From Anabaena lutea FACHB-196 (lineage in GTDB: Bacteria > Cyanobacteriota > Cyanobacteriia > Cyanobacteriales > Nostocaceae): a stretch of DNA of 64,000 nt. The position numbers were made by a program, and so were the translations under genes. The notes beneath the pieces are model-generated. The model saw only the letters and a program-made list of their open reading frames with translations, made no database searches and was not told the DNA's origin. The DNA lies in the NCBI RefSeq assembly GCF_014698305.1, contig NZ_JACJST010000001.1, positions 186,001 to 250,000 of the forward strand, given 5' to 3'. Shown piece after piece: positions 27,491 to 36,762 of this stretch; the first letter of the stretch is position 1; the number at the start of each line of letters is the position of its first letter.

Positions 27491-27841
27491 TTATATTTTT
27501 AACGCCCACCTACTTAGGAGTTTACTCAGGACTTAGCACTACTTAACTTACCCATTTTCCCTTACCTGTACGCAAATTCTAAACCTATGCCCTGACTTTA
27601 GCGCCCAAGTCAATCTTGTGATTAGAAAATAGGGAACACAGACACTCACATGATATGCAGGATACTATTTTTTTGTAGTCTATTTAGCCAAATTGGCAAA
27701 TTTTTCTCTAAAAAAATTATAGTGTACAGTAGTTGACAAAACTGTGTTCAGCATATATGAACCTCCGAAAGTGTCATTAATTAGTGATGTGATAAGACTT
27801 CCATTTGATTTTTATGTCTTCCTTACGGGGGCGTATGACTA

Positions 27842-27941
27842 ATATCAAGTCCGGCTAATAACTGATCAAAAAACTCGACCCGTCAGCCCTAATCATAAAT
27901 CTATCTCTAAGGATATGCTGAAGTGAATAACCGGACATATA
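27842..27941. repeat. Palindromic dispersed repeat (TATCATGTCCG family, second full copy)
   Basis: ATATCAAGTCCGGCTAAT at the left faces GAATAACCGGACATATA at the right; TCCGG/CCGGA and flanks are complementary. Left and right ends match the copy at 8065-8181 closely but the interior differs. Confidence 0.65.
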
Positions 27942-28040
27942 ATGCCACATCAACTATAGGAATCCAGTTTGATTACTAAATTTACTTGTGTGGGCAGGGA
28001 ATAGGAGAGGTAGATATAGGAAACCGGATTGCTATATATA

Positions 28041-28103
28041 GCAGGAGTCAGGAGACGCTTCGCAGACCTATGGCTTACGCCACGCTGCGCTATCGATTCA
28101 GGA
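28041..28103. repeat. Heptamer repeat interrupted by a small dispersed repeat, second site
   Basis: CAGGAGTCAGGAG is followed by ACGCTTCGCAGACCTATGG and a GC-rich extension, then returns to TTCAGGAGT. The first 15 inserted bases and both junctions equal those at 22652-22697. Confidence 0.6.
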
Positions 28104-28336
28104 GTAAAACCCTCTTGTAGTGAGAGTTTCATTATCAATTGATGTCCTGACCACCCTGTCCACGGCTATATCTGGGGAATGAAATAGGGTTTCATACTTG
28201 AGCCAGATGCGATAAATATTACCAATTGTTTATCTTCAAAGAGAAAATGCACCTCACAAAAACCATCATCTAGAACTACAGTTTTTGAGGAGAAAAAAAA
28301 TGAGGGTGTAGCCTAGCTAGAATTTAGGAATTTGCT

Positions 28337-30766
28337 ATGTATGAATTAGTGAAAACTGTTTTAAATAGTGAGGAAAAAACCGCACTTCAGCAGTTTATCT
28401 TGACTTTAGGTACTACAGAGAAATCTTACTTTCTGAGAAATGAAATTTTGCAAGCTTTTGCAAATTACTGTCATCAATCCCAAAAACCTACTTATTTTTA
28501 TCACTCTTCCTCAGTCGGCACACTCATACACTACACCCATGAAATAATTCTTGACCACCAAAGTACTTGGTTTGTGGTCAGACCGAGGATAGCAAGCCAA
28601 GAAGTGTGGCGACTAACCGCAGATTGCAGTGGGTTTGATCTGATGACACCCAAAGAATTATTAGATGTGCGCGATCGCTTAGTCAACCGCTACCAACCCG
28701 ACCTTTTAGAAATTGACCTCCACCCCTTTTACCAAACATCCCCCAGCATCAGCGACTCCAGAAACATTGGTCAAGGTCTAGCCTTCCTCAACCATTACCT
28801 CTGCAATCAAGTTGTCAATGACCCTGAATATTGGTTAGAGCTTTTGTTTCAAGCATTACAAAGATTGCAATACAATGGCATACGGCTCCTAATTAGCCCA
28901 CGCATTCACTCAGGAATCGAACTAGCCAAACAAATTAAGCCAGCGATCGCTTTTTTGAGTGCAAGACCCCCTGACGAACCCTACGCAGAATTCCGCCTTC
29001 ACCTCCAAGAACTCGGTTTAGAAGCTGGCTGGGGTAACAATGCAGGGCGAATTCGAGAAACCCTAGAACTTCTACAAAGACTCATCGACACCCCCCAACC
29101 CTCAATCCTGGAAGCCTTTGTGGCGCGTATCCCCGCCGTTTTTCGTGTTGTTCTTATTTCCATACATGGCTGGGTAGCGCAAGAAGATGTTTTAGGAAGA
29201 GATGAAACATTAGGTCAAGTTATCTATGTCCTCGAACAAGCACGCAGCTTAGAAAACAAACTGCGAGAGGAAATCAAACTTGCAGGTCTTGACATATTAG
29301 GTATTAAACCTCATGTAATTATTCTCACCCGCCTCATCCCCAATTGCGAAGAGACATTTTGTGACTTGCGTTTAGAAAAAGTTCACAATACAGAAAACGC
29401 CTGGATTTTGCGAATTCCCTTTGCAGAATTTAATCCAGAAGTGACCAATAACTGGATTTCTAAATTTGAAATTTGGCCTTATCTAGAAACATTTGCCCAC
29501 GATGCCGAAAAAGAACTATTAGCCCAATTTAAAGGTAAACCCAATCTAATTATCGGCAACTACAGTGATGGTAACTTAGTCGCCTTTCTCCTCTCCCGAC
29601 GACTGAAAGTCACCCAATGCAACATTGCTCATTCTCTAGAAAAACCCAAATATCTATTTAGTAACTTATATTGGCAAGACTTAGAAGAAAAATATCATTT
29701 CTCTGCCCAATTCACTGCCGACTTAATCAGCATGAATTCAGCGGATTTTATTATAGCATCATCCTATCAAGAAATTCTCGGTACACCAGACACAATAGGG
29801 CAGTACGAATCTTACAATTGTTTTACCATGCCCCAGTTATATCATGTAATTAATGGGATTGATTTATTTAGTCCTAAATTCAACATGGTAGCACCGGGAG
29901 TCAGTGAAACTTTCTTTTTTCCATACAGCCAAACAGAAAACCGAAATCCACTCCAGCGCCAAGATATTCAAGACCTGCTTTTTGTCCGTGAGGATGACAA
30001 AATTATTGGTCACTTAGATGACCTCAAAAAAAGACCAATCTTTGCGGTTACTCCCGTCACATCAATTAAAAATCTCACTGGATTAGCTGAATGTTTTGGT
30101 CAAAGTCAGGAATTACAAGAACGCTGTAACCTAATTTTATTAACTAGTAAAGTACATCCTGATCAATCGACTAACTCAGAAGATGCAAGAGAAATAGAAA
30201 AACTCCATGAAATTATTAATCAATATAATATCCAAGGTAAAGTCCGTTGGATAGGAATGCGCTTCCCTAGTCGTAACATGGGTGAAGCTTACCGCATAAT
30301 TGCCGACCATCAAGGTATTTATGTCCACTTTGCTCTTTATGAATCTTTCGGGCGGAGCATTTTAGAAGCGATGATTTCTGGCTTACCAACCTTTGCAACT
30401 AAATTTGGTGGAGCCTTAGAAATTATTGATAATCAGGACGGAAAATTTCATCTTAACCCAACAGATTTAGCAGGAACAGCAACAACAATTTTAAACTTTC
30501 TAGATCAATGTGATAAAAACCCCGAATATTGGCAGACAACTTCCCAATGGATGATTCAAAGAATTCGTCATAAATACAACTGGAATTTACACACCGAACA
30601 ATTGCTTTTACTAGCGAAAATGTTTAGTTTTTGGAATTTTGTCGCACCAGAAGATCACGAAGCCAGAGATCGATATATGGAAACTTTATTCCATCTCATC
30701 TATAAACCCAGAACCGAAAAAATTCTGGCTCAACATATGGATCGCCATACTCTCATTAAACATTAA
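28337..30766 (+). CDS. susA: Sucrose synthase
   Basis: The 809-residue enzyme is of the usual size for cyanobacterial sucrose synthases. It interconverts sucrose plus NDP with NDP-glucose plus fructose in the cytoplasm and in Nostocales acts mainly in sucrose cleavage. The family blocks include AHSLEKPKYLFSNLYW, the segment around FIIASSYQEILG, a GT-B donor site in ALYESFGRSILEAMISGLPTFATKFGG and the E-x7-E motif (ESFGRSILE). The N-terminal regulatory region (1-250) is present. The symbol is by family; susA and susB paralogues cannot be told apart here. The GH65 phosphorylase gene follows after 106 bases, suggesting joint sugar metabolism. Confidence 0.93.
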   Translation: MYELVKTVLNSEEKTALQQFILTLGTTEKSYFLRNEILQAFANYCHQSQKPTYFYHSSSVGTLIHYTHEIILDHQSTWFVVRPRIASQEVWRLTADCSGFDLMTPKELLDVRDRLVNRYQPDLLEIDLHPFYQTSPSISDSRNIGQGLAFLNHYLCNQVVNDPEYWLELLFQALQRLQYNGIRLLISPRIHSGIELAKQIKPAIAFLSARPPDEPYAEFRLHLQELGLEAGWGNNAGRIRETLELLQRLIDTPQPSILEAFVARIPAVFRVVLISIHGWVAQEDVLGRDETLGQVIYVLEQARSLENKLREEIKLAGLDILGIKPHVIILTRLIPNCEETFCDLRLEKVHNTENAWILRIPFAEFNPEVTNNWISKFEIWPYLETFAHDAEKELLAQFKGKPNLIIGNYSDGNLVAFLLSRRLKVTQCNIAHSLEKPKYLFSNLYWQDLEEKYHFSAQFTADLISMNSADFIIASSYQEILGTPDTIGQYESYNCFTMPQLYHVINGIDLFSPKFNMVAPGVSETFFFPYSQTENRNPLQRQDIQDLLFVREDDKIIGHLDDLKKRPIFAVTPVTSIKNLTGLAECFGQSQELQERCNLILLTSKVHPDQSTNSEDAREIEKLHEIINQYNIQGKVRWIGMRFPSRNMGEAYRIIADHQGIYVHFALYESFGRSILEAMISGLPTFATKFGGALEIIDNQDGKFHLNPTDLAGTATTILNFLDQCDKNPEYWQTTSQWMIQRIRHKYNWNLHTEQLLLLAKMFSFWNFVAPEDHEARDRYMETLFHLIYKPRTEKILAQHMDRHTLIKH

Positions 30767-30872
30767 CAAATCAAGTAGAGTAACGTAAATAATTAAAAGT
30801 TAGTAGTCAGGGCTAAAGCCCGAATTTCAGGTTTAAAGCCCTCACTAAGATGAGAATTTAATTATCCCAAAT

Positions 30873-33740
30873 ATGAATATGACAGGTATTTTTCACGATT
30901 TTATCTACACAGACTGGATATTAATTGAAAACCAGTTTAACCCTGAGCTATTGCACCCTAGAGAAACAATTTTCACCATCGGTAATGGCTACTTAGGGAC
31001 AAGAGGAAGTTTTGAAGAAGGCTATCCTCGCGCTTTATCAGCGACTTTTATTCATGGTGTTTATGATGATGTGCCGGTAGTTTATACCGAACTCGCTAAT
31101 TGTCCAGATTGGCTACCATTGGTAGTAATAATTGATGGGGAACGCTTCCGCCTTGACCAAGGTCAAATACTAGCATATGAAAGACAACTTGACCTGCGTC
31201 AGGGAGTTCTCAGCCGTTCTGTGCGTTGGCGTAGTCCCAAAGGAAAGAACATAGATATCAATTTTGAACGCTTTGCCAGCCTAGCAGATCACCATGTATT
31301 AGGGCAACGCTGCCAGTTAACACCAGTAGATTTTCATGGGTTAATCGAAATAGAAGCTAGTATTAATGGCTACCCTGAAAATCAAGGTTTCAATCATTGG
31401 GAAGGACTAGACCAAGGTAAGATTGACAAAGGGTTCTGGTTACACAGTCGCACCCGCAACACACAGATAGATATCGGCATGGCGGCGCGGATGATCATAT
31501 CAGGAACTGAAGCGGCGCTGCAAGTTAATACTGCACCGGGCTATCCTACCGTCAGCGCTACTTTCTTCGCTGAACCAGAACAGACTGTGACGTTAGAGAA
31601 AATTGTGACAGTTTTTACCTCGCGGGATGTTGAGGAACCCGTGACAACAGCACCAGCAAAACTCGCCCAACTACCAGACTATATCACCCTCCGCAATGCC
31701 AATGAAAAAGCTTGGGCTGAGGTTTGGCAACAAAGTGATGTTGTGATTGAGGGTGATATTACCGCCGCTTTTGCAGTTCGCTACAACATATTTCAATTAC
31801 TAATTGCTGCTCCCCGTGATGATGAAAAGGTGAGTATTCCCGCTAAAACTCTGTCTGGATTTGGCTATCATGGTCATGTTTTTTGGGATACAGAAATCTT
31901 TATCCTGCCATTTTTTACTTTCACCCAACCAGCCATAGCTCGAAATCTGCTCAGTTACCGCTATCACACTTTAAATGGAGCGCGACGCAAGGCGCTTCAT
32001 TATGGATATCAAGGGGCGATGTTTGCTTGGGAAAGTGCTGTGACAGGAGATGAAGTCACACCTAGATGGTCACTACCGAATGATTTTTATGCTGAAGATG
32101 TGCGGATTTGGTGTCGGGATCGGGAAATTCATATTAGTGCAGATATTACCTATGGGGCTTGGAACTACTGGCAGGTAACTGGGGATGATGAGTGGATGCG
32201 AGATTATGGTGCAGAGATGATCTTGGATACCGCTATTTTCTGGAGTAGCCGCGTTGAGTTTAATTCTCAAGCTCAACGGTATGAAATTCGCGGGGTGATA
32301 GGTGCAGATGAATATCACGAGTTAGTACATAACAATAGCTTCACTAACCGCATGGTGCAATGGCATTTAGAAAAAGCTTGTCTAGTTGATGATTGGTTAC
32401 GTCGTCAGTTCCCAGAAAAAGCAGCGGAATTAGCAGAAAAATTGCAACTTACAACTAAAATCAGAACTCATTGGCAAGAAATCATTAACAAAATTTGGAT
32501 TTCCTACAACCCAGAAACAAAATTAATTGAGCAATGTGAGGGATTTTTCCAATTAGAAGATATCAATTTAGCCGACTACGAACCACGGCAAAAGTCAATG
32601 CAAGTCATTTTGGGAATTGAAGGAGCCAACAAACGCCAAGTTCTCAAGCAGCCAGATGTGTTAATGCTACTTTATCTCATGCGAGAATCTGCTGAATTTC
32701 CCTACAATCAGAAAACATTACAAGCAAATTGGGACTACTACGCACCCCGCACAGATATCACCTATGGTTCTTCTCTCGGGCCGGCAATTCACGCGATTTT
32801 AGCCGCCGATTTAGGCAAATCACAGGAAGCATATAATCTGTTTATGCAAGCGGCTATGGTGGATTTGCAAGATAAACGCGGTAACACTCAAGATGGGATT
32901 CACGGTGCTAGTGCTGGGGGAATTTGGCAGGTTATAGTTTTCGGATTTGGTGGTATCCAATTTCAGGAAAATGTCCCTGTAGCTAATCCCCACTTACCAG
33001 CAGGTTGGACACGTCTCCAATTTAAGTTACACTGGCACGGTAAATGGCACGATTTTGATTTACGTCCCTCCACTCTATCTCCCCAAGTTCCCAACATCCG
33101 AGGAATTATCTTTGATTTAGATGGTGTGTTGACAGATACCGCAGACTATCACTACCAAGCTTGGCAAAAGTTAGCAGATGAAGAGGGTATACCTTTTAAC
33201 CGTCAAGCCAATGAAGCGTTGCGGGGTGTTTCTCGTCGCGCTTCTCTGATGTTGATTATTGGTGATAGACGATATTCAGAAGTGCAAATTCAGGAAATGA
33301 TGGAACGCAAAAACGACTATTATGTGAAATTGATTCACAACATCACATCTAAGGATTTGTTACCTGGGGTGGTTCCTCTGTTGGATGAATTGCGCCAAGC
33401 TGGAATCAAAATAGCTCTTGGTTCAGCGAGTAAAAATGCTCGTGTGGTCATTGAACGATTAGGAATTGCTGATAAATTTGATGCTGTGGCTGATGGTTAT
33501 AGTGTCCAAGAACCCAAACCAGCCCCGGATTTATTTCTTTATGCCGCCAAACAGTTAGGAATCCCACCTAGTCAATGTGTAGTTTTTGAAGATGCAGCGG
33601 CAGGTATTCAGGCAGCTAAAGCAGCGGGAATGTGGGCGGTAGGACTAGGGCCTGTTGAGAGAGTGGGGGCTGCTGATATTGTTTTATCTAGCCTAGCAGG
33701 TGTCAAGTGGGAAAATTTGTTCAGGAGTGCTGTGTGCTGA
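30873..33740 (+). CDS. GH65 family disaccharide phosphorylase fused to beta-phosphoglucomutase
   Basis: The 955-residue fusion begins with a GH65 enzyme: an N-terminal beta-sandwich (about 10-280), a linker and an (alpha/alpha)6 barrel (about 320-720). GADEYHELVHNN carries the proposed general acid Glu480. A HAD domain follows at about 743-950 with FDLDGVLTD (nucleophile Asp748, acid/base Asp750), GSASKN and VFEDAAAGIQAAKAAGM, all typical of beta-phosphoglucomutase. A phosphorylase releasing beta-glucose-1-phosphate would hand its product directly to the mutase, giving glucose-6-phosphate. The disaccharide (trehalose, maltose, kojibiose or other) is not determinable by eye. There are two ATGs, at 30873 and 30879. 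Confidence 0.92.
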   Translation: MNMTGIFHDFIYTDWILIENQFNPELLHPRETIFTIGNGYLGTRGSFEEGYPRALSATFIHGVYDDVPVVYTELANCPDWLPLVVIIDGERFRLDQGQILAYERQLDLRQGVLSRSVRWRSPKGKNIDINFERFASLADHHVLGQRCQLTPVDFHGLIEIEASINGYPENQGFNHWEGLDQGKIDKGFWLHSRTRNTQIDIGMAARMIISGTEAALQVNTAPGYPTVSATFFAEPEQTVTLEKIVTVFTSRDVEEPVTTAPAKLAQLPDYITLRNANEKAWAEVWQQSDVVIEGDITAAFAVRYNIFQLLIAAPRDDEKVSIPAKTLSGFGYHGHVFWDTEIFILPFFTFTQPAIARNLLSYRYHTLNGARRKALHYGYQGAMFAWESAVTGDEVTPRWSLPNDFYAEDVRIWCRDREIHISADITYGAWNYWQVTGDDEWMRDYGAEMILDTAIFWSSRVEFNSQAQRYEIRGVIGADEYHELVHNNSFTNRMVQWHLEKACLVDDWLRRQFPEKAAELAEKLQLTTKIRTHWQEIINKIWISYNPETKLIEQCEGFFQLEDINLADYEPRQKSMQVILGIEGANKRQVLKQPDVLMLLYLMRESAEFPYNQKTLQANWDYYAPRTDITYGSSLGPAIHAILAADLGKSQEAYNLFMQAAMVDLQDKRGNTQDGIHGASAGGIWQVIVFGFGGIQFQENVPVANPHLPAGWTRLQFKLHWHGKWHDFDLRPSTLSPQVPNIRGIIFDLDGVLTDTADYHYQAWQKLADEEGIPFNRQANEALRGVSRRASLMLIIGDRRYSEVQIQEMMERKNDYYVKLIHNITSKDLLPGVVPLLDELRQAGIKIALGSASKNARVVIERLGIADKFDAVADGYSVQEPKPAPDLFLYAAKQLGIPPSQCVVFEDAAAGIQAAKAAGMWAVGLGPVERVGAADIVLSSLAGVKWENLFRSAVC

Positions 33741-33894
33741 GTTTTGATAAATCTCTTGATCGGTTATGGTGCAAGTCACACTTCGTAATTTGGCTAAGGT
33801 ATTGCCAACGGAAGTTATAGCAACGCACAGGGCGGTTAGGACACCTACTGATTATAAAACCTAGACACCAAAAGACTCTTCAGACTGTCAAGAG

Positions 33895-36678
33895 TCACCT
33901 GCTATATTTTGTTGTAACCCAATAATTTTCAGAATCGTTAGTGACGAACTGGGATTGTTGAGTAGCAGTATTAGGTAAACCACGACCAGAATCACCCTTA
34001 GCGATCGCTTGCCACCAAGGTGAATTCATAGCGGTATTGGGACGGATGAGAGGCTGCTGCTTTGTTGCCGTATACAGCAAAGATTGCAGAATCATACTGT
34101 TAGTGCTGCTAGTGAAACCAACAGCAGTTTTGCCTGTTTTTTCATAAAAACCTTCATAAAAACCCAGCAAAGGGTTATATAAGTCAGTTGTGGCCTTAAT
34201 TAACTCCTGAGTGTAGCTATCTTCTGGCAGTAAGGCATAATAGGCAAATGCCACAGCCGAACTTACTAATCTTCCCTCTGGTAGAGGTTTGCCATCATCT
34301 CCTAACGCCACCCAAGGCTGATTTTGACCGATAATTGAACTGTGGACGGTGTAGGGTTGACGCTCAATTAAAGTGGTAGCTGAGGCAGTAAGAGTCCCAG
34401 TGTTGCGGTAGCGTTCAGCTTGAGCCTTATAAATGGCTGTAAAGAGCGATCGCATTTGTGGATCTAAACCAAACTCCAAAGCATACAGCAAGAATGGATT
34501 ACTAACGGTGTATTGATTAACTTTTGATTTTGTATCTGTGCGGATACGTTCAACTGGGACTGCTACTCCCTCCACCGAGGCGGTTTTATATTCACCTCCG
34601 ACAGCAGATTTATTCACATCAAAACCCCATAATTGAAAAGCCCGCGCTGCATATTCCTCATAGCCTAAACGGGTTTCAGGAGTAATTCGGGGAAGCGATC
34701 GCCCATTTTTATCTTTGGTGACATTAGCACTCGAAAGCATCCCATCCCGCACAACCCGCAAGTATGACCAATCCAAAACAATTTGATCCACAACTCCTGT
34801 ATATTCAGGATGATCAGTCTTCAAATTATAAAGGGCTGCCAATATCCTGCCTACATCTAAAGACGACCAACCAGTACCTTCAGGAACTGAATTACCACCA
34901 TAATCTACTGGTTGCAATGTGCGCGGATCATAGCCTCGACTTGGTAATTCTCCCGCAAACAAGGGAATTTGAGCTAAAGCACCTAACAACTGGCGCGTAC
35001 GCTGGTCAAATTCTTTGGGAGAAATTATATCTAATGCCCATGCTGCATTGAGGGCTGTTAGATAATCTCCCAAACCCCAGAGGGTTGATCCTTTGACATC
35101 AGAGCGATCGCTCACCAGTCCAGTTGTAGACTGATAATTAGCTTGGAAATAATTCCAGGCCGCTTGAGCATAACGTTTTTGGGTGAGTGTTAAAGGTTGA
35201 GATAATGGTGAGGGTGGTTTGGGATTAGCCAGCGGTGGAATAGGTTTAACTATGAGCAATGCTGGGCTAGAAGCTGTATCGGCCTTGGTCGGTGCAACCG
35301 CTATAGGTACGGGATTTTGAGGTGGAGTTGATGCCGTTGGTGTAGAATTACCAGACGGCATCTGTGCAAAACTCACCCCACTACTACCAATCAATGGGCG
35401 GTTTCCTCTGGCTTTGTAATATAAAATCTCCATAATTAGACCATTGGTATTGCCTGTCAGAGATTTGTTGGGTTTCTTTGTTTCCTCATATAGCCCAGCG
35501 TAGAAACCACCACCATTAGGGTCACGTAAATCCTTCACCGCGTCAAAAACTTTTTGCGCGTAAGCATTATCTGGGTAAAGATAGCGCCAGCCGAATGCAG
35601 CCTTAGTGCTAACATTCCGAAATTGGGGGTAAGGTTGATTATTTTCTGTAATTGCTGCCCAGGCAACGCCATTAGAATAAACAGTGTTGTAAATAAAATA
35701 AGGAGGTTGATCAATGTTGTCTTCGGAAACAGCGGTCAACTGTCCCGTAGACTCAAAGCGGCGTTTTTGCGCCTCCAAAACGTTGGCAGCGTATTCTTTT
35801 AAATACCCTTCTAAACCAAATTCGATACCATCAAGAATGTAAGATTCACTGACTACATAATTGTTAGCATTAGTGCTTTGATAGTCACGGGTATCAACGG
35901 GAATTTCCACACCGTTCACCTCTACAAACTTAAAAGGCTCTAACGCTAAAGCTTTGGCAGCTTTAAAACCCCACAGTTCATAACCTCTGGCAGCATATTC
36001 TTCATACCCTAGTCGTCCTTCTTGCACCAACAAAGTCTTACCATCAGGTAAAACAACTGCTCCGTAGAGTTGGTCATCTTTGAGCGATCGCGCCAACTGC
36101 CATTTGGCTAGAATCCCCTTAAGCCAATCATTGTATTGAGGATGACAGGTGCGAATAACGTGAAATGCAGCTAGAATGCGCCCAACATCTAAAGCAGACC
36201 AGCCAATACCTCTTTCTTGGGGTTTGTTGCCGTAATCAGTCATCTCTCCCGTAGCTGCGTTATAGACTTTATTTGGCAACGCATTTTCAAATAGCTTCAG
36301 ATTACTTAAAGAAGCAAGGAACTTGTTTAAGCGCGAATCAAATTCAGATTGGTCAATGAGGTTAATCCATCTAGCTGCATTCAAAGCCATCAGGTAATTA
36401 CCAATATCCCAAAGAGTACCAGAGGGATAACCACCTGTAGAATTAGTAAATCCAGTATTTGCCTGATAGTTATTAACAAAATACTGCCAAGCTGCACGAG
36501 CATAAGTTTGCTCTTCTGGTGTTAGAGGCGCTGTAATTTGACTACAGCTATTAGCATTAGCAGCAGAATTTTGGGCTAAAGATACTGTTGGTATATGAAA
36601 CAAAAATTGCAGAAATACCCCACTGAGGAATAATGCAATCCCTCTCAATAGCTTGTCTTTATGGCGTTGTTGTTGCAT
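33895..36678 (-). CDS. Exported protein with two tandem DUF3131 domains
   Basis: The start at 36678 gives MQQQRHKDKLLRGIALFLSG, a good signal peptide (hydrophobic to about residue 30, cleavage near VSLA-Q). The longer frame to 36780 reads through tandem repeats and yields GEVGEVGEVGE, so it is rejected. Two similar halves, at about 45-445 and 500-890, each carry WxxGxYLxALNAA, LPxxxYxxxT, GWSxLDVGRILAA, RLGYEEYAARxxxLWGF and a TSSTNSMILQSLLY/TGNTNGLIMEILYY-type ending. A Pro-rich linker joins them. DUF3131 is a helical, glucoamylase-like domain of uncertain function. Neighbours suggest a role with an extracellular glucan. Confidence 0.85.
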   Translation of the reverse strand: MQQQRHKDKLLRGIALFLSGVFLQFLFHIPTVSLAQNSAANANSCSQITAPLTPEEQTYARAAWQYFVNNYQANTGFTNSTGGYPSGTLWDIGNYLMALNAARWINLIDQSEFDSRLNKFLASLSNLKLFENALPNKVYNAATGEMTDYGNKPQERGIGWSALDVGRILAAFHVIRTCHPQYNDWLKGILAKWQLARSLKDDQLYGAVVLPDGKTLLVQEGRLGYEEYAARGYELWGFKAAKALALEPFKFVEVNGVEIPVDTRDYQSTNANNYVVSESYILDGIEFGLEGYLKEYAANVLEAQKRRFESTGQLTAVSEDNIDQPPYFIYNTVYSNGVAWAAITENNQPYPQFRNVSTKAAFGWRYLYPDNAYAQKVFDAVKDLRDPNGGGFYAGLYEETKKPNKSLTGNTNGLIMEILYYKARGNRPLIGSSGVSFAQMPSGNSTPTASTPPQNPVPIAVAPTKADTASSPALLIVKPIPPLANPKPPSPLSQPLTLTQKRYAQAAWNYFQANYQSTTGLVSDRSDVKGSTLWGLGDYLTALNAAWALDIISPKEFDQRTRQLLGALAQIPLFAGELPSRGYDPRTLQPVDYGGNSVPEGTGWSSLDVGRILAALYNLKTDHPEYTGVVDQIVLDWSYLRVVRDGMLSSANVTKDKNGRSLPRITPETRLGYEEYAARAFQLWGFDVNKSAVGGEYKTASVEGVAVPVERIRTDTKSKVNQYTVSNPFLLYALEFGLDPQMRSLFTAIYKAQAERYRNTGTLTASATTLIERQPYTVHSSIIGQNQPWVALGDDGKPLPEGRLVSSAVAFAYYALLPEDSYTQELIKATTDLYNPLLGFYEGFYEKTGKTAVGFTSSTNSMILQSLLYTATKQQPLIRPNTAMNSPWWQAIAKGDSGRGLPNTATQQSQFVTNDSENYWVTTKYSR

Positions 36679-36679
36679 G

Positions 36680-36762
36680 ATTGGTGATTGGTGATTGGTG
36701 ATTGGTGATTGGGTTATTTTTATCTCCCCTACCTCTCCTACTTCTCCTACTTCTCCTACTTC
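36680..36762. repeat. Two tandem repeat arrays between DUF3131 genes
   Basis: TTGGTGA heptamers repeat about four times at 36680-36712, and a 9-bp CTCCTACTT unit repeats about four times at 36723-36762. The stop codon of the upstream 482-residue DUF3131 gene (36756-36758) lies inside the second array. Confidence 0.85.

Larger units (their letters stand above)
27120..28336. other. Long gene-free region upstream of sucrose synthase
   Basis: In 1217 bases I see no convincing gene. It holds a dispersed hairpin repeat (27375-27490), a full copy of the TATCATGTCCG-type element (27842-27941), ATATAGGAA-type short repeats near 27956 and 28014, and a heptamer/small-repeat composite (28041-28103). The promoter of the hetP-like gene should lie at the low-coordinate end and that of the sucrose synthase gene in the last 200 bases. 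Confidence 0.55.

Noticed and set aside
27950-28138. 62-codon minus-strand frame before sucrose synthase
   Set aside because: It is composed of repeat sequence shared with 22652-22697 and lacks family resemblance or a ribosome binding site.
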